The notes: generated by a model not told the origin, from the sequence alone. A stretch of DNA of 64,000 nt from an uncultured Chloroflexota bacterium (GCA_958296175.1 OY282448.1:1093899-1157898), one strand, 5' to 3'. Counted from the stretch's first letter, positions 45,948 through 55,508 are shown. Program-made: numbers and translations.

Positions 45948-46628
45948 ATGATCGTGCTGCAAGACGTGTGCAAGAACTATGAAGACTCCGCGGCGCTGGC
46001 GGACGTGTCGCTCTCGATTGCGCGCGGCGAGTTCGCTTTTCTGATCGGCACCAACGGCGCGGGCAAGACCACGCTGCTGCGCGTGCTGCTGCGCGAGGAA
46101 TCCTTCGACTCCGGCTCCGTGCTGGTGAACGGCGTGGACGTGGCCTCCGTCCGCGGCGCCGCGCTGACCAACTTCCGCCGCAAGATTGGCATGGTGTTTC
46201 AAGACACGCGCCTGCTGCCCAACGCCACCGTGCGCGAAAACGTGGGCCTTCCCCTGCGCGTGCGCGGCCACGCCACGCGCGACATCGACGCGGCCGTGGC
46301 CGACGTGTTGGAACGCACCGTGCTGGCGGACAAAGCCCAGCGCTTCCCGCGCCAACTCTCGGGCGGCGAGCAGCGCAAGGTGGCGCTGGCGCGCGCCATC
46401 ATCGCCAAACCCGAAGTCCTGCTGTGCGACGAACCCACCGACAGCATCAACCCCGTGCACGCGCGCGAGATCGTCGAACTGCTGCTGGACATCAACAGCG
46501 AAGGCGTGACCACGCTGGTTGCCACGCACGACAGCGAAATCGTGAACGACCTGCGGCGGCGGGTCATCCGCATGGAGGGCGGCCAAGTGCTGGCCGACGA
46601 ACCCGTCGGCGTCTTCAGCGCCGGCTGA
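45948..46628 (+). CDS. ftsE: Cell division ATP-binding protein FtsE
   Basis: 226 residues. ABC ATPase: Walker A GTNGAGKTT, Q-loop GMVFQDTRLLP, signature LSGGEQRKVALARAI, Walker B VLLCDEPTD and switch His in VATHDSEIV. The D-loop reads SINPVHA rather than the usual GNLDP. It powers FtsX. It begins 10 bp after ftsX (AGGAG close to the ATG), so the order is ftsX-ftsE, the reverse of most bacteria. Confidence 0.93.
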   Translation: MIVLQDVCKNYEDSAALADVSLSIARGEFAFLIGTNGAGKTTLLRVLLREESFDSGSVLVNGVDVASVRGAALTNFRRKIGMVFQDTRLLPNATVRENVGLPLRVRGHATRDIDAAVADVLERTVLADKAQRFPRQLSGGEQRKVALARAIIAKPEVLLCDEPTDSINPVHAREIVELLLDINSEGVTTLVATHDSEIVNDLRRRVIRMEGGQVLADEPVGVFSAG

Positions 46629-46650
46629 CAGGCGCGCCCGCCGCTCGTTT

Positions 46651-46740
46651 CTCCGCGCCCGCTCCCCGCCCTTTGCGGTGCGCTAGTGGTCGTCCGTGAG
46701 AGCGCTCGTTTCCCCGCGCCCGTTCCCCGCCTCTTCGCCC
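46651..46740. repeat. Two ~40-bp direct repeats after ftsE
   Basis: CGCTCGTTTCTCCGCGCCCG (46653) and CGCTCGTTTCCCCGCGCCCG (46702), each followed by YTCCCCGCC. Period 49 bp. They lie between ftsE and the S41 protease gene. Confidence 0.65.
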
Positions 46741-46859
46741 TGGAAGGGGGGCGCGAGTGAAAAAGAGGGACGAAGATAGCGCCGCGCCGTGAGATCGCAC
46801 CCCTCGCCCGGCGCGTCTATGCGCTACGGTGAAATCGAACCTCCGCCGGCGTTTTGCCC

Positions 46860-48125
46860 ATGCACCGCAACGCGCGCGTCCTCGTCCTGCTGCTCGGGTC
46901 GCTCCTCACGCTCTGGGTCGTCTTTGCCGTCGGGTTCGTGGCCGGGGCCACGGCCTTGGGCCGCGGCCTGCCGCCGCTCAGCGTGGTGGCGGGCGAGCCG
47001 CCGCCCGACCGCACCGTCGAGGCGGCCGACGCCGACTTCGGCGTGTTCTGGGAAGCCTGGAACGTCATTCAAGACAACATCGTCGACGGGCCGCTCGACC
47101 CGCAAACGCTGCGCGACGGCGCCATCCGCGGGCTGGCCGAAGCCACCAACGACCCCTTCACCCTCTATCAAGACCCCGAGGAAGCGCGCCGCGCCAGCCG
47201 GCTGCGCGACGGCCAGTTCGACGGCGTTGGCATCCGCGTGCAGCTGCGCGACGGCCTGCCCTTCATCGTGCAGCCGCTGCCCAACTCCCCCGCCGAGACG
47301 GCCGGGATTGGGCCCAACGAGTTCGTGCTGGCCGTGGACGGGGTGTCCACCGAAGGCATGGAGCTGGCCGACTTCGGCGCGCGCGTGCGCGGGCCGCGCG
47401 GCGAACCGGTGACCCTGGAGCTGCGGCGCGAGGGCGAGACCGCGTCCCGCTCCGTCACCCTGCGCCGCGCCCGCATTCTCATGGACTCCGTGACCGCCGA
47501 GGTGCTCGACGACGCGGTGGCCTATCTGCGCATCGCGCGCTTTGCGAACCGCACGTCCGAAGAGGTGCGCGACGCGCTGCTCGACTTCCAGGCGGCCGGG
47601 GCGGAACGCCTGGTGCTGGACCTGCGCAACAACCCGGGCGGGCTGCTGCACGTCAGCGTGAACGTGGCCAGCCTCTTCCTGCCCGAGGGCCAGCTGATCG
47701 CGCGGCAAGAAGCCCGCGGCGCCGGCCCGCGCGAATACCGCGCCGTGCGCATGGCCGGCAACACCCGCCTGCCCATGGTGGTGTTGGTCAACGAGGGCAC
47801 GGCCAGCGGCGCGGAGATCGTGGCCGGTGCGCTGGCGGCGCACGGGCGCGCCGTCCTCATCGGCGCGGAGACCTACGGCAAAGGCTCCATGCAGGAACTG
47901 CACACGCTCTCCAACGAGGCCGTGATCCGCGTGACGCACGGCGTTTGGCTCACCCCCGACGGCCTGAACCTGGCCGACGGCGGCCTCGAGCCGCACGTGA
48001 CGGCGGCGAACCCCGACGAGCAGATCGGCGGCAGCGGCGACCCGGTGCTGGCGGCCGGCCTGCGCTACCTGCGCGGCGATACCGCGCCGCGTGCTTCCGA
48101 CGCACGCCGTCCCGCCGGCGTCTAA
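46860..48125 (+). CDS. S41 family carboxyl-terminal processing protease (CtpA/B-like)
   Basis: 421 residues. N-terminal membrane helix (VLVLLLGSLLTLWVVFAVGF), helical region with DPFTLYQDPEEAR, a PDZ domain (FDGVGIRVQLRDGLPFIVQP onward), and the tail protease core: LRNNPGGLLHVSV, then Ser316 in NEGTASGAEIV and Lys341 in ETYGKGSMQEL, the S41 dyad 25 residues apart. It processes extracytoplasmic proteins. The ftsX-ftsE-S41 order is common in Gram-positive bacteria. ATG 46860 is chosen over TTG 46854. Confidence 0.95.
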   Translation: MHRNARVLVLLLGSLLTLWVVFAVGFVAGATALGRGLPPLSVVAGEPPPDRTVEAADADFGVFWEAWNVIQDNIVDGPLDPQTLRDGAIRGLAEATNDPFTLYQDPEEARRASRLRDGQFDGVGIRVQLRDGLPFIVQPLPNSPAETAGIGPNEFVLAVDGVSTEGMELADFGARVRGPRGEPVTLELRREGETASRSVTLRRARILMDSVTAEVLDDAVAYLRIARFANRTSEEVRDALLDFQAAGAERLVLDLRNNPGGLLHVSVNVASLFLPEGQLIARQEARGAGPREYRAVRMAGNTRLPMVVLVNEGTASGAEIVAGALAAHGRAVLIGAETYGKGSMQELHTLSNEAVIRVTHGVWLTPDGLNLADGGLEPHVTAANPDEQIGGSGDPVLAAGLRYLRGDTAPRASDARRPAGV

Positions 48126-48184
48126 CCGCACGCTCCCCGTTCGCGTCCACCCCTGGCTGGCTGCTGGGCAGGGGCCGCCGGCGC

Positions 48185-49318
48185 CTACCCGCTCGGCGCT
48201 GGCGGCGCAGGCGCGGGGGCGGCGGGCGCCGCCGCCGCGATCAGGCGCATGCCAAACCCGCGCGGGACGCTGGCGCCCGGACCGGGTTCCTGGCCGATCA
48301 CCACGCCGGGCGCGGCGTCCGCGGTGGGCGCAAGGCGCAGGGAGCCGATCAGCAGGCCGTGGTCCAGCAAGTCGCGCTCGGCAGCGTCCAGCGCCAATCC
48401 AATCAGCGGCGGGACCACCGCCTCGCCGACCCGCACCACCGTGAGCTGCACCTCCGACCCCCGCGGCGCCGACGCTCCGCTGGCCGGCGTCTGTGCTTCC
48501 ACCGCGCCGTTGGGCACGCCGCCGCGCTCGCGGTATTCGACCTCCCCCACCTTCAGGCCGGCCAGCTCCACGGCGCGCCGCGCGTCGTCCTCGGCGCGGC
48601 CGACCAGCGGCGGCACCACCGTGGTCTCGGCGCCGCGGCTGATGCGCAGCACCACCACCGAGCGGCGGTCCACAACGGCGCCGGCCAACGGCTCCTGGCC
48701 GAGCACCGTGCCGGCGGGCACGTCTTCGCTGAAGGCGGTGACCTCCACGACCTGAAAGCCTTGCGCGTCGAGCCGCGCGCGGGCGTCGTCGGCCGTCAGG
48801 CCGGTCACGCCGGGCAGCGGCGCCAGCGGCGGCCCGCGGCTCACCACCACCGTCACCGGCTCCAGCCGCGGATGTTCCGTGCCGGCCGGCGGCGCCTGCC
48901 TGACCACCAGCCCGGCGGCGACCGCGGCGTCGAAGGCCTCCTCGCGCTGCAGCGGAAAGCCCGCCTGGTCCAACCGCGCCGCGGCCGCGGCGGCGTCCAG
49001 GCCAACCACCGAGGGCACGGGCGCAACGTCGGCGCCCGGCGCCAGCCGCCGCGGCACCAGCCGTTCGTCCGGCGCCGCCGCCTCGGGCGCGCCGGGCTGG
49101 AGCAGCGCGCCGGCGTCGTTCACCAGCCGGTCCAGGTTCGACAGCGGCCCGTCCACAGCCGCCAACACCACGGCGAAGACGGTGACGGCCACGCCAATCG
49201 CCAACACCACGCCCCAGGCCGGCAGCGAAGCCGCGGCCGGCGGGCGCCGCGCGCGCGCCGCCCCCGACCCGCGCGCCGCCCCCGAGCGCCGCCTCCGCCG
49301 CACCGCCGTCATGCCCAT
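48185..49318 (-). CDS. Membrane-anchored PASTA domain protein
   Basis: 377 residues. A basic N-terminus (MTAVRRRRRSG) and one helix, LPAWGVVLAIGVAVTVFAVV, are followed by about four PASTA repeats outside the membrane, each with the pattern VPxVxGLxxxxAxxxLxxxGF. Examples: VPSVVGLDAAAAAARLDQAG, LPGVTGLTADDARARLDAQG, VPPLVGRAEDDARRAVELAG and VPPLIGLALDAAERDLLDHG. No kinase or transpeptidase domain is attached. PASTA domains bind cell-wall muropeptides, so it may sense or bind peptidoglycan. It converges with the S41 gene. Confidence 0.88.
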   Translation of the reverse strand: MGMTAVRRRRRSGAARGSGAARARRPPAAASLPAWGVVLAIGVAVTVFAVVLAAVDGPLSNLDRLVNDAGALLQPGAPEAAAPDERLVPRRLAPGADVAPVPSVVGLDAAAAAARLDQAGFPLQREEAFDAAVAAGLVVRQAPPAGTEHPRLEPVTVVVSRGPPLAPLPGVTGLTADDARARLDAQGFQVVEVTAFSEDVPAGTVLGQEPLAGAVVDRRSVVVLRISRGAETTVVPPLVGRAEDDARRAVELAGLKVGEVEYRERGGVPNGAVEAQTPASGASAPRGSEVQLTVVRVGEAVVPPLIGLALDAAERDLLDHGLLIGSLRLAPTADAAPGVVIGQEPGPGASVPRGFGMRLIAAAAPAAPAPAPPAPSG

Positions 49319-49334
49319 CCCTCAACCTACCCCG

Positions 49335-49397
49335 CCCCAACCGCCGCTCGAACCCCTGCACCCCCCACCCCAACCGCCGCTCGAACCCCTGCACCCC
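49335..49397. repeat. 30-bp direct repeat, two copies
   Basis: CCCCAACCGCCGCTCGAACC begins both copies, at 49335 and 49368, and CCTGCACCCC ends both. Period 33 bp. Confidence 0.85.
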
Positions 49398-49429
49398 CGC
49401 CCCGTTCTCCGCCCCCGTCCCTGTTCCCC

Positions 49430-49560
49430 GCCCTCGCCCCTAATTTCCCCGCTCTCGCCCCTTTTCCCCGCCCTCGCCCCTATTTCCCCGCTCTCGCCCC
49501 TGTTCCCCGCTCTCGGCGTCTGTTGCCTTGCCCTCGCGCCTTTCCCCGCTCCCGTGGTCC
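49430..49560. repeat. ~20-bp tandem repeat tract
   Basis: About six units of the type TTTCCCCGCTCTCGCCCCT with CCGCCCTCG variants (for example 49457-49500). Simple C/T-rich tract, strongly strand-asymmetric. Confidence 0.75.
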
Positions 49561-49571
49561 TTTCTGGGGGG

Positions 49572-49683
49572 TAGGAATCAATGGGCATGATGGCCCTGTC
49601 CCCCACTCCCCTGGTCCTTTCCGGGGATAGGAATCAATGGGCATGATGGCCCTGGCCCCCACTCCCGTGTTCCTTTCCCCACT
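49572..49683. repeat. 56-bp direct repeat, two copies
   Basis: TAGGAATCAATGGGCATGAT begins both copies, at 49572 and 49628, each followed by GGCCCTGKCCCCCACTCCC. A tandem duplication within the intergenic region. Confidence 0.85.
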
Positions 49684-49714
49684 CCCGTGGTCCTTTCCCG
49701 CTCCTTCCCGTTCT

Positions 49715-49753
49715 TCCCCTCTCCCTTGAGGGAGAGGGCAGGGTGAGGGGGAA
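49715..49753. repeat. CCCTCTCCC palindrome repeat
   Basis: CCCCTCTCCCTTGAGGGAGA followed by GGGCAGGGTGAGGGGGAAG. A 9-bp stem. Same family as 11210-11286, 61215 and 62235. Confidence 0.8.
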
Positions 49754-49813
49754 GCGCCGGCGTCCAGCACGGCGCCTGTACGAACGACCTCGACCCTCCA
49801 GCGCCGCGGTCGC

Positions 49814-49855
49814 CCCCTCGCCCAAACCCTTGCCCCTTGCGCCGTGGGCGAGGGG
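49814..49855. repeat. Related hairpin before the smc 3' end
   Basis: CCCCTCGCCC (49814-49823) pairs with GGGCGAGGGG (49846-49855) over a 22-nt loop. It ends 32 bp before the smc stop on the minus strand and could serve as its terminator. Confidence 0.55.
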
Positions 49856-49887
49856 ACGAAGGGGCGGGCGGAAGGTCGAATGGACGC

Positions 49888-52800
49888 TTAGCCGTGCGGC
49901 TGTGCGAGTGCTCGTGCGCGCGTCCGCGGCGGCGCCTGCGCGCGCCCGTTGGGCGCCTGGTCGTTCGTCGTTCCGTTGGCGCCCCGGCCGTTCGTTCTGG
50001 CGCCCGCCTGGCTATTGCCCCCCGCGGCGGCCGCGTCGTCCAGGCGGATGGAGATGAGGTCCGACACGCCGGCCTCGCGCATGGTGACGCCGTAGATCGT
50101 GGCTGCGGTCTCCACCGTGACGGCGTTGTGCGTGATGACCAGCATTTGCGTGCGCGCGGCCAGGGCATGCACCTGGCGGCAGAAGCGCGCCACGTTTTCG
50201 TCGTCCAGCGCGGCGTCGACTTCGTCCAGGATGCAGAACGGCGCGGGCCGCACGTGCAGCAGCGCCAGCGTGAGGGCCGCCGCCACGAGCGCGCGCTCGC
50301 CGCCCGACAGGGACGCCAGGTCCTGCACGCGCTTGCCGGGCACGCGAATCTCGAACTCCATGCCGGTGCGTTCCAGGTCGCCGGGCGAGGTGAGCACCAT
50401 GCGCGCGCCGCCGCCGCCGAACAGCTCGGCGAATACCGTGCCAAAGGCCGCGTTCATGGCCTGGAACGCGGCCATGAATTCGTCGCGGAGCTGCGATTGC
50501 AAGCTGCGCGCCAGCTCGTGCAGGTTCGTCTCGGCGCCCTCCAGGTCGACAATCTGTCGGCGCGTGGTTTCCACGCGCTCGCGTTCGCGCGCGTATTCGG
50601 CCGGCGCCAACGGGTTGACGGGTCCCAACGTGTGCAGCAGGCGGCGCAGCTCGGCCGTGCGGCGCTCGACGCGCGCGACCGGAACCTCCAGACGCGCGGG
50701 GCGCAGCTCGGTCATGCCCAGGTCGTCGCGCGCGTGCGCGCGTATTTCGGCGCGGCGCTCCGTCAGGCGCTCGGTTTCACGCTGCGCGGCCGCCAGGGCG
50801 GTCTCGGCCTGGCGTTCTTCCCAAGTGCGTCGTTCGATCTGCATGCCCAGCCGCTGGTGTTCCAGGCGCACGTCCAGCGCCTCGGTTTCCAAGGCGCGCA
50901 CGTGCGACTCGTCCAGCGCTGCGCCGCCGTCGGGGTCGTCCGCCGGTTCGAGCGCGGCCAGGTCGGCGTCCACCTCGCCCAGCGCGCGCGCCTGCGCGGC
51001 GCGCGCCTGCGCGGCCGCCTCGGCGTCGGTGCGCGCGGCGGCCGCTGCGCTGCGGCGCTGCGCGGCTTGCGCCTGTAAGTCCGCGGCGCGGCCCGCCGTG
51101 GTGGCCAGCGTGGCGTCCAGCACCGCGAGCCTGGCCTCGGCGGCCGCCAGCCCGGTGGAGGCGCCGCCGGCCTGTTCCAGCGCTGCGCTCAGGCGCGCGG
51201 CCTCGCGTTCCGCCTGGTCGATGCGCGGCCGCAGGCCGGCGGCGGCGCGCTCGTAGTCCAGCAGGCGGGCGTGCGCGTCCTGCCGTCGGGCGGCCAGCGC
51301 GCGCGCGTCTCCGTCCTGCCGCTGGTGCTCGTGCGCGGCCTGGGCGGCCGCCTGCGTTGCCGTCCGAGCGGCGCGGCGGGCGTCGGCCAGCCGCGTGTCG
51401 GCGTCGGCCAGGTGTTCGTCGGCGTCGGTCAGGGCGTTTTGGGCGTCGGCGGCCGCGTCGTGCAGACCTGGCAGGCGGCGCGTTTTCTCGGCCAGGGCGT
51501 TCGCGGCGGCGGCAATGCGCGCGCCCACGTCCGCGCCGCCGCGGTCGGCGGCGGCCAGCTGCACGCCGCCGTCGGTGTCGATGGCGTCGCCGTCCAGTGT
51601 CACGATGCGGCGCGCGGCCGCCGCGTCCAGCTCCTGACGCGCGCGCAGCGCCGCGGGCAGATCGACGGCCACCAGCACCGATCGCAGCAGGCGCCGCATG
51701 GCTTCCGCCTGGGGGCCGTGGGCGTCGACCCGGTCGGCCAGCGTGCCCAGGATGCCGTCGCGCTCCGGCGGGTCCAGTGATCCTTCGTAGGGCCAGCCGC
51801 GGAACCCCTGGGCGGGCCGCCAGCGCAGTCGGGAGGCGGACAGGTTCGTTGCCGCCGCGCGCAGGGCCGCGCCGTCCTGCGGCCGCTCGACCAGCAGCGT
51901 GCCGCGGCCGGCCGGGAAGGCGGCGTCCAGCAGGCGCTCCGCCTGGGGATCGTGCGCCCGCATCTGCCCGCGCAGGCGGCCCACAATGGCGGCCTGCGGC
52001 GCGGCCGCGCGCATGTCCCGCAGCGTCTGGCCGCCAACGCCCGCCTGGTCGGCCGCCGCGCGCAGCGCGGCGCACTCGCGGCGCAGCGCGGCGGCGGCTT
52101 CCTGGGCCACGCGGAAGGTTTCCCCGGCCTGCGCCTGCGCGGCTTGCGCGGCGCGGGCGCGGGCGGTTGCCTCGCGCTGCGCCGTCTCCGCCCGGTCCAG
52201 CGCCGCTGCCGCCGCCGCCGCCTGCGCGGCGGCTTCCTGCGACTGGCCGCGCGCCGCCTCGGCCCGCGCACGCGCCGTCTGCACGTCCGAAGTCCGCTGC
52301 TCGTGGGCCGCGCGCAGCGCCTGGCCCTCGGCTTCGGCATGCCGCAGGCGCTCCCGCAGCGAGGCCCGCAGGTCGCGCGCGTCCGCCAGCTCTGCGAGCT
52401 GCGCGGCCCGGCGCTGTTCGCGTTCGCGCTCGGGCTCCAGCGCGTCCAGCATCTGCTGCCGCTCCACGCGCACGCGCGACATGTACTCCTGCACCTGGGC
52501 GAACGATGCCTGCGCGACCTCGACGTCGGCGGCCAGCGTGTCGGCCTGGTGAAGCAGCCGCGCGTGGCGCTCCGCCAGGTCGCCGCGGCGTGCCCGCAGA
52601 TTGGCGCGCCGTTCTTCCAGCAAGGCGCGGCGCGCGGCGCGTTCCACGGCGGCGCGGCGCCGCGCCTCGAGATCTCGGCGCGCGTCCGCCAGGTCGCGGT
52701 CCAGGGCCGCGGCGCGCAGCTCGGCCGCCGCGGCTCGGCGGCGGAGTTCCTCGGCCGGTTCGGCCAAGAGCCTGGCCAGCGCGTTGGCCGCGGCCTGTTC

Positions 52801-53541
52801 GCGCGCCTCCGCCGCGGCCATCTGATCCGTCACAGTGAAAAGCCGATGCTGGGCAAGCGCACGCTGGCCGCCGCGCAGTTCGCGGTTCAGCGCCTGGCCG
52901 CGTTCGGCCACCTGCGCCTGCGCGCGCAGCGTGTCCAGGCGCGGCTCGATGTCTGCCGCGATGTCCCGCAGCCGTTCCAGGTTGCGCCGGGTTTCGGCCA
53001 GCCGCCGCTGCGCCTGGTCGCGGCGCGCGTAGAACCTGGCGATGCCGGCCGCTTCTTCCAGAAACGCGCGCCGGTCTTCGGGCCGCTGCCGCAGCACCTG
53101 GTCCACCTGCCCCTGGCTCATCACGGCGGGCCCGCCGTGGCCGGCGGCGCCGGCGCTGAGCAGGTCGGTGACGTCCCGCAGCCGCACGCGCGCGCCGTTG
53201 AGCGTGTATTCGGTCTGCCCCGAGCGGAACAGCCGCCGACCGATTACGACCTGGTCGTATTCGATGGGGAGCCAGCCGGCGGCGTTGTCGAAGGTCAGCA
53301 GCACCTCCGCCATGCCGGTGCGCGCGCGCGACTCGGCGCCGGCAAAGATCACGTCCTGCGCGCGCCGGATGCGCAGGTTGCGCGGGGCTTGCTCACCCAT
53401 GGCCCAGCGCACGGCGTCGGACAGGTTGCTCTTGCCGGACCCGTTGGGTCCCACGATGGCCGTAACGCCGGGCTGCAAGTCGAGCGTCGTGCGCCGGGGG
53501 AAGGTTTTGAACCCCTGGAGTTCAATCCGACGCAGGTACAT
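49888..53541 (-). CDS. smc: Chromosome segregation protein SMC
   Basis: 1217 residues, full length. N-terminal RIELQGFKTF and Walker A IVGPNGSGKSNLSDAV, two long coiled-coil arms, and a central hinge near residue 520-660 (VGRLRGQMRAHDPQAERLLD). The C-terminal head has the signature LSGGERALVAAALTLALL and Walker B FCILDEVDAALDDEN. It condenses and segregates chromosomes with ScpAB. Arms are extremely Ala/Arg-rich. A 64-residue Gly/Asn/Arg tail follows the conserved region. ATG 53539-53541 is chosen at the family start; it lies 20 bp inside the 3' end of rnc. Confidence 0.96.
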   Translation of the reverse strand: MYLRRIELQGFKTFPRRTTLDLQPGVTAIVGPNGSGKSNLSDAVRWAMGEQAPRNLRIRRAQDVIFAGAESRARTGMAEVLLTFDNAAGWLPIEYDQVVIGRRLFRSGQTEYTLNGARVRLRDVTDLLSAGAAGHGGPAVMSQGQVDQVLRQRPEDRRAFLEEAAGIARFYARRDQAQRRLAETRRNLERLRDIAADIEPRLDTLRAQAQVAERGQALNRELRGGQRALAQHRLFTVTDQMAAAEAREQAAANALARLLAEPAEELRRRAAAAELRAAALDRDLADARRDLEARRRAAVERAARRALLEERRANLRARRGDLAERHARLLHQADTLAADVEVAQASFAQVQEYMSRVRVERQQMLDALEPEREREQRRAAQLAELADARDLRASLRERLRHAEAEGQALRAAHEQRTSDVQTARARAEAARGQSQEAAAQAAAAAAALDRAETAQREATARARAAQAAQAQAGETFRVAQEAAAALRRECAALRAAADQAGVGGQTLRDMRAAAPQAAIVGRLRGQMRAHDPQAERLLDAAFPAGRGTLLVERPQDGAALRAAATNLSASRLRWRPAQGFRGWPYEGSLDPPERDGILGTLADRVDAHGPQAEAMRRLLRSVLVAVDLPAALRARQELDAAAARRIVTLDGDAIDTDGGVQLAAADRGGADVGARIAAAANALAEKTRRLPGLHDAAADAQNALTDADEHLADADTRLADARRAARTATQAAAQAAHEHQRQDGDARALAARRQDAHARLLDYERAAAGLRPRIDQAEREAARLSAALEQAGGASTGLAAAEARLAVLDATLATTAGRAADLQAQAAQRRSAAAAARTDAEAAAQARAAQARALGEVDADLAALEPADDPDGGAALDESHVRALETEALDVRLEHQRLGMQIERRTWEERQAETALAAAQRETERLTERRAEIRAHARDDLGMTELRPARLEVPVARVERRTAELRRLLHTLGPVNPLAPAEYARERERVETTRRQIVDLEGAETNLHELARSLQSQLRDEFMAAFQAMNAAFGTVFAELFGGGGARMVLTSPGDLERTGMEFEIRVPGKRVQDLASLSGGERALVAAALTLALLHVRPAPFCILDEVDAALDDENVARFCRQVHALAARTQMLVITHNAVTVETAATIYGVTMREAGVSDLISIRLDDAAAAGGNSQAGARTNGRGANGTTNDQAPNGRAQAPPRTRARALAQPHG

Positions 53542-54349
53542 CCGCTGCTCCACCCGATGCGCCACCCGCTGCGCGCAGGTCGTCCCGCTGCCCATCACGC
53601 CCGTGTTCGCGATGACGAGATTCACCTGTCGCGCGCAGGGCGGCCAGGGCGCTGCGCGCGGCGGCCTGTTCGGCGCGCTGCTTGCTCGACCCTTCGCCCA
53701 CGGCCAACACCGTACCGCCGGCGCGCACGGCCATGCGGAAGGTTTTGGCGTGGTCGGGGCCTTCGTCACTCACCAGCGCGTAGTCGGGCGTCGTTCCCCG
53801 CCGGGCTTGCAGAAACTCTTGCAGCTGCGTCTTCGAACCTTTGGACGGCTCGCTGCGGTCGTAGCGTTCCACGCCGCGCAGCATGACGCGCGCCAGCAGC
53901 AGCCGCGGCGCGTCGAGCCCCTGGTCCAAATAGAGCGCGCCCAGCAGCGCCTCGAACGCGCGCCCGACCACGCTGGCGCGCGTGCGGCCGCCGTTCAGGT
54001 CTTCGCCGCGCCCCAGCTGCAGATACGCGCCCAGCTCCACGGACGCGCCCATGGAACTCAGCGCGGACAGATTGACCAGCGACGCGCGCGCGTGCGAGAG
54101 CTGGCCTTCGGTCCAGTCCGGGTAGCGCGCGGACAGCAGCTCGGCGGTCACCAGCCCTAGCACGGCGTCGCCCAGGAACTCCAGCCGCTCGTTGCTGTCG
54201 GCGCGCCCCAGGTCTGCCTCGTTGACCAGCGAACGGTGCACCAGGGCCTGGGCCAGCAGTGCGCGGTCGTTGAACCTGACCCCCAGACGGGATTCCAGCT
54301 GCGCCAGATCGTCCAGGTCACGCCCGTGGTCGTCATGGCCGTCAGGCAC
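53522..54349 (-). CDS. rnc: Ribonuclease III
   Basis: About 275 residues from GTG 54349. RNase III domain: ALVHRSLVNEADLGR, then the signature NERLEFLGDAVLGLV with its catalytic Glu and Asp, and VVGRAFEALLGALYLDQG. The double-stranded RNA-binding domain starts SKTQLQEFLQARRG and ends RAEQAAARSALAALR. It processes rRNA and degrades dsRNA. An ATG at 54493 is open in frame, but codons between 54350 and 54493 lack the strong third-position G/C of the rest, so the GTG is preferred. The 3' end overlaps smc by 20 bp. Confidence 0.92.
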   Translation of the reverse strand: MPDGHDDHGRDLDDLAQLESRLGVRFNDRALLAQALVHRSLVNEADLGRADSNERLEFLGDAVLGLVTAELLSARYPDWTEGQLSHARASLVNLSALSSMGASVELGAYLQLGRGEDLNGGRTRASVVGRAFEALLGALYLDQGLDAPRLLLARVMLRGVERYDRSEPSKGSKTQLQEFLQARRGTTPDYALVSDEGPDHAKTFRMAVRAGGTVLAVGEGSSKQRAEQAAARSALAALRATGESRHREHGRDGQRDDLRAAGGASGGAADVPASD

Positions 54350-54551
54350 TGGAGCCGTGCGGGCAGGCGGGGGGTGTTTCGAGTCGGCGCAGGTCGGCGC
54401 TGGAATTGGCGCCGCAGATTCCGAGGGTGTTTGCCCAGGCGCGAGACGCGCACAACGGCGGCGAATCCATGCGATGACGAACCCGCCCGGCATGGCGGGG
54501 CGGCGGCGGGGCGTCGCGCTCAGCGCGGCATAGCCTCCTTACGCCTCCCGC

Positions 54552-55508
54552 TCATGCGCGTTGCGCAACGGACTGTTCGTGCACGCTCAGGCACCAATGC
54601 CGATAGGTCGGCGAGCGCCCGCGCACAATGTCGAAGTAGAGGTCTTGCAGCTTGCCCGTCAGCGGGCCGATGCCGCCGTCGCCGATGATGCGGCCGTCGA
54701 TCTCGCGCACCGGCGAGATTTGCGCGCCCGTGCCCACCAGGAAGAGTTCGTCGGCGATGTACAGCTCGGTGCGGTCCAGGGAGCGCTCGACGGTTTCGAC
54801 GCCCAGCTCGTCGCGCGCGATCTGGATGATGGTGCTGCGGGTGATGCCTTCCAGAATGTCCTCGCTGAGCGCCGGGGTCACCAGCGTTCCGCCGCGCACG
54901 ATGAACAGGTTCTCGCCCGTGCCTTCGCTCACGTGGCCGTCGTGCGTGAGCATGATGGCCTCGTCGAACCCGGCTTCCACGGCCTCGGTCTTGGCGATGG
55001 AGGAGTTCACGTACAAGCCCGTGACCTTGCCGCGGGCCGGAATCATGTTGTCGTTGACGCGCCGCCACGAGGCGATGGTGCAGCGGATCGGCTTTTCGAT
55101 GTCGAGGTAATTGCCAAAGGGCACGGCAAAGAGGGCGAATTCATCCTCGACGAGTCGAGGGCCGTCTGGCGTCAACGCCACCATGCTCAGGCCAATCTGC
55201 AAGGCGCTCTTGTAGGCCAGCGGCCGCACGTACACGTCCTCGCGGAACCCGCCGTCGCGCACGACGTTGACACAAATCTCGACCATCTCGTCCACGGAGT
55301 ATTCGCAGCCGATGCGCAGGATGCGGGCCGAGCGGTGCAGGCGCTCGAAGTGCTCGCGCGCGCGGAACAGCAGCACCTGTTCCTCGGTATCGTTCCAGTA
55401 GCCGCGGATGCCCTCGAAGACGCCGGTGCCGTAGTTCAACGCATGCGTCATCACGTTGACGCGGGCATCGGCCAGATCGACGTATTTGCCTTCGAAGAAC
55501 GCTTGCAC
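54552..55508 (-). CDS. ilvE: Branched-chain amino acid aminotransferase
   Basis: 318 residues, class IV PLP aminotransferase. FFEGKYVDLADARVNVMTHA, FEGIRGYW, the PLP Lys161 in RVNDNMIPARGKVTG, and VSEGTGENLFIVRGG are all conserved. It makes valine, leucine and isoleucine from their 2-oxoacids with glutamate. GTG 55508 is chosen: GAGGG is 7 nt upstream and the translation begins VQAFFEGKY; the frame is open to 55628, but that extension is not conserved. Confidence 0.95.
   Translation of the reverse strand: MQAFFEGKYVDLADARVNVMTHALNYGTGVFEGIRGYWNDTEEQVLLFRAREHFERLHRSARILRIGCEYSVDEMVEICVNVVRDGGFREDVYVRPLAYKSALQIGLSMVALTPDGPRLVEDEFALFAVPFGNYLDIEKPIRCTIASWRRVNDNMIPARGKVTGLYVNSSIAKTEAVEAGFDEAIMLTHDGHVSEGTGENLFIVRGGTLVTPALSEDILEGITRSTIIQIARDELGVETVERSLDRTELYIADELFLVGTGAQISPVREIDGRIIGDGGIGPLTGKLQDLYFDIVRGRSPTYRHWCLSVHEQSVAQRA

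Larger units (their letters stand above)
49319..49887. other. 569-bp repeat-rich gene-less region
   Basis: Between the PASTA gene and the smc 3' end. It holds the two 33-bp-spaced repeats, about seven CGCTCTCGCCCC-type units, a 56-bp repeat pair, and one CCCTCTCCC hairpin. No gene supported. Confidence 0.7.

Noticed and set aside
43037..45973. Long minus-strand frame over the peptidase MA, ftsX and ftsE-start region
   Set aside because: Antisense shadow of recognised genes with His/Gln/Gly-rich composition.
54350..54493. N-terminal extension of RNase III from ATG 54493
   Set aside because: Third-position G/C bias disappears and the sequence is not conserved in the family; the GTG at 54349 gives a normal start.
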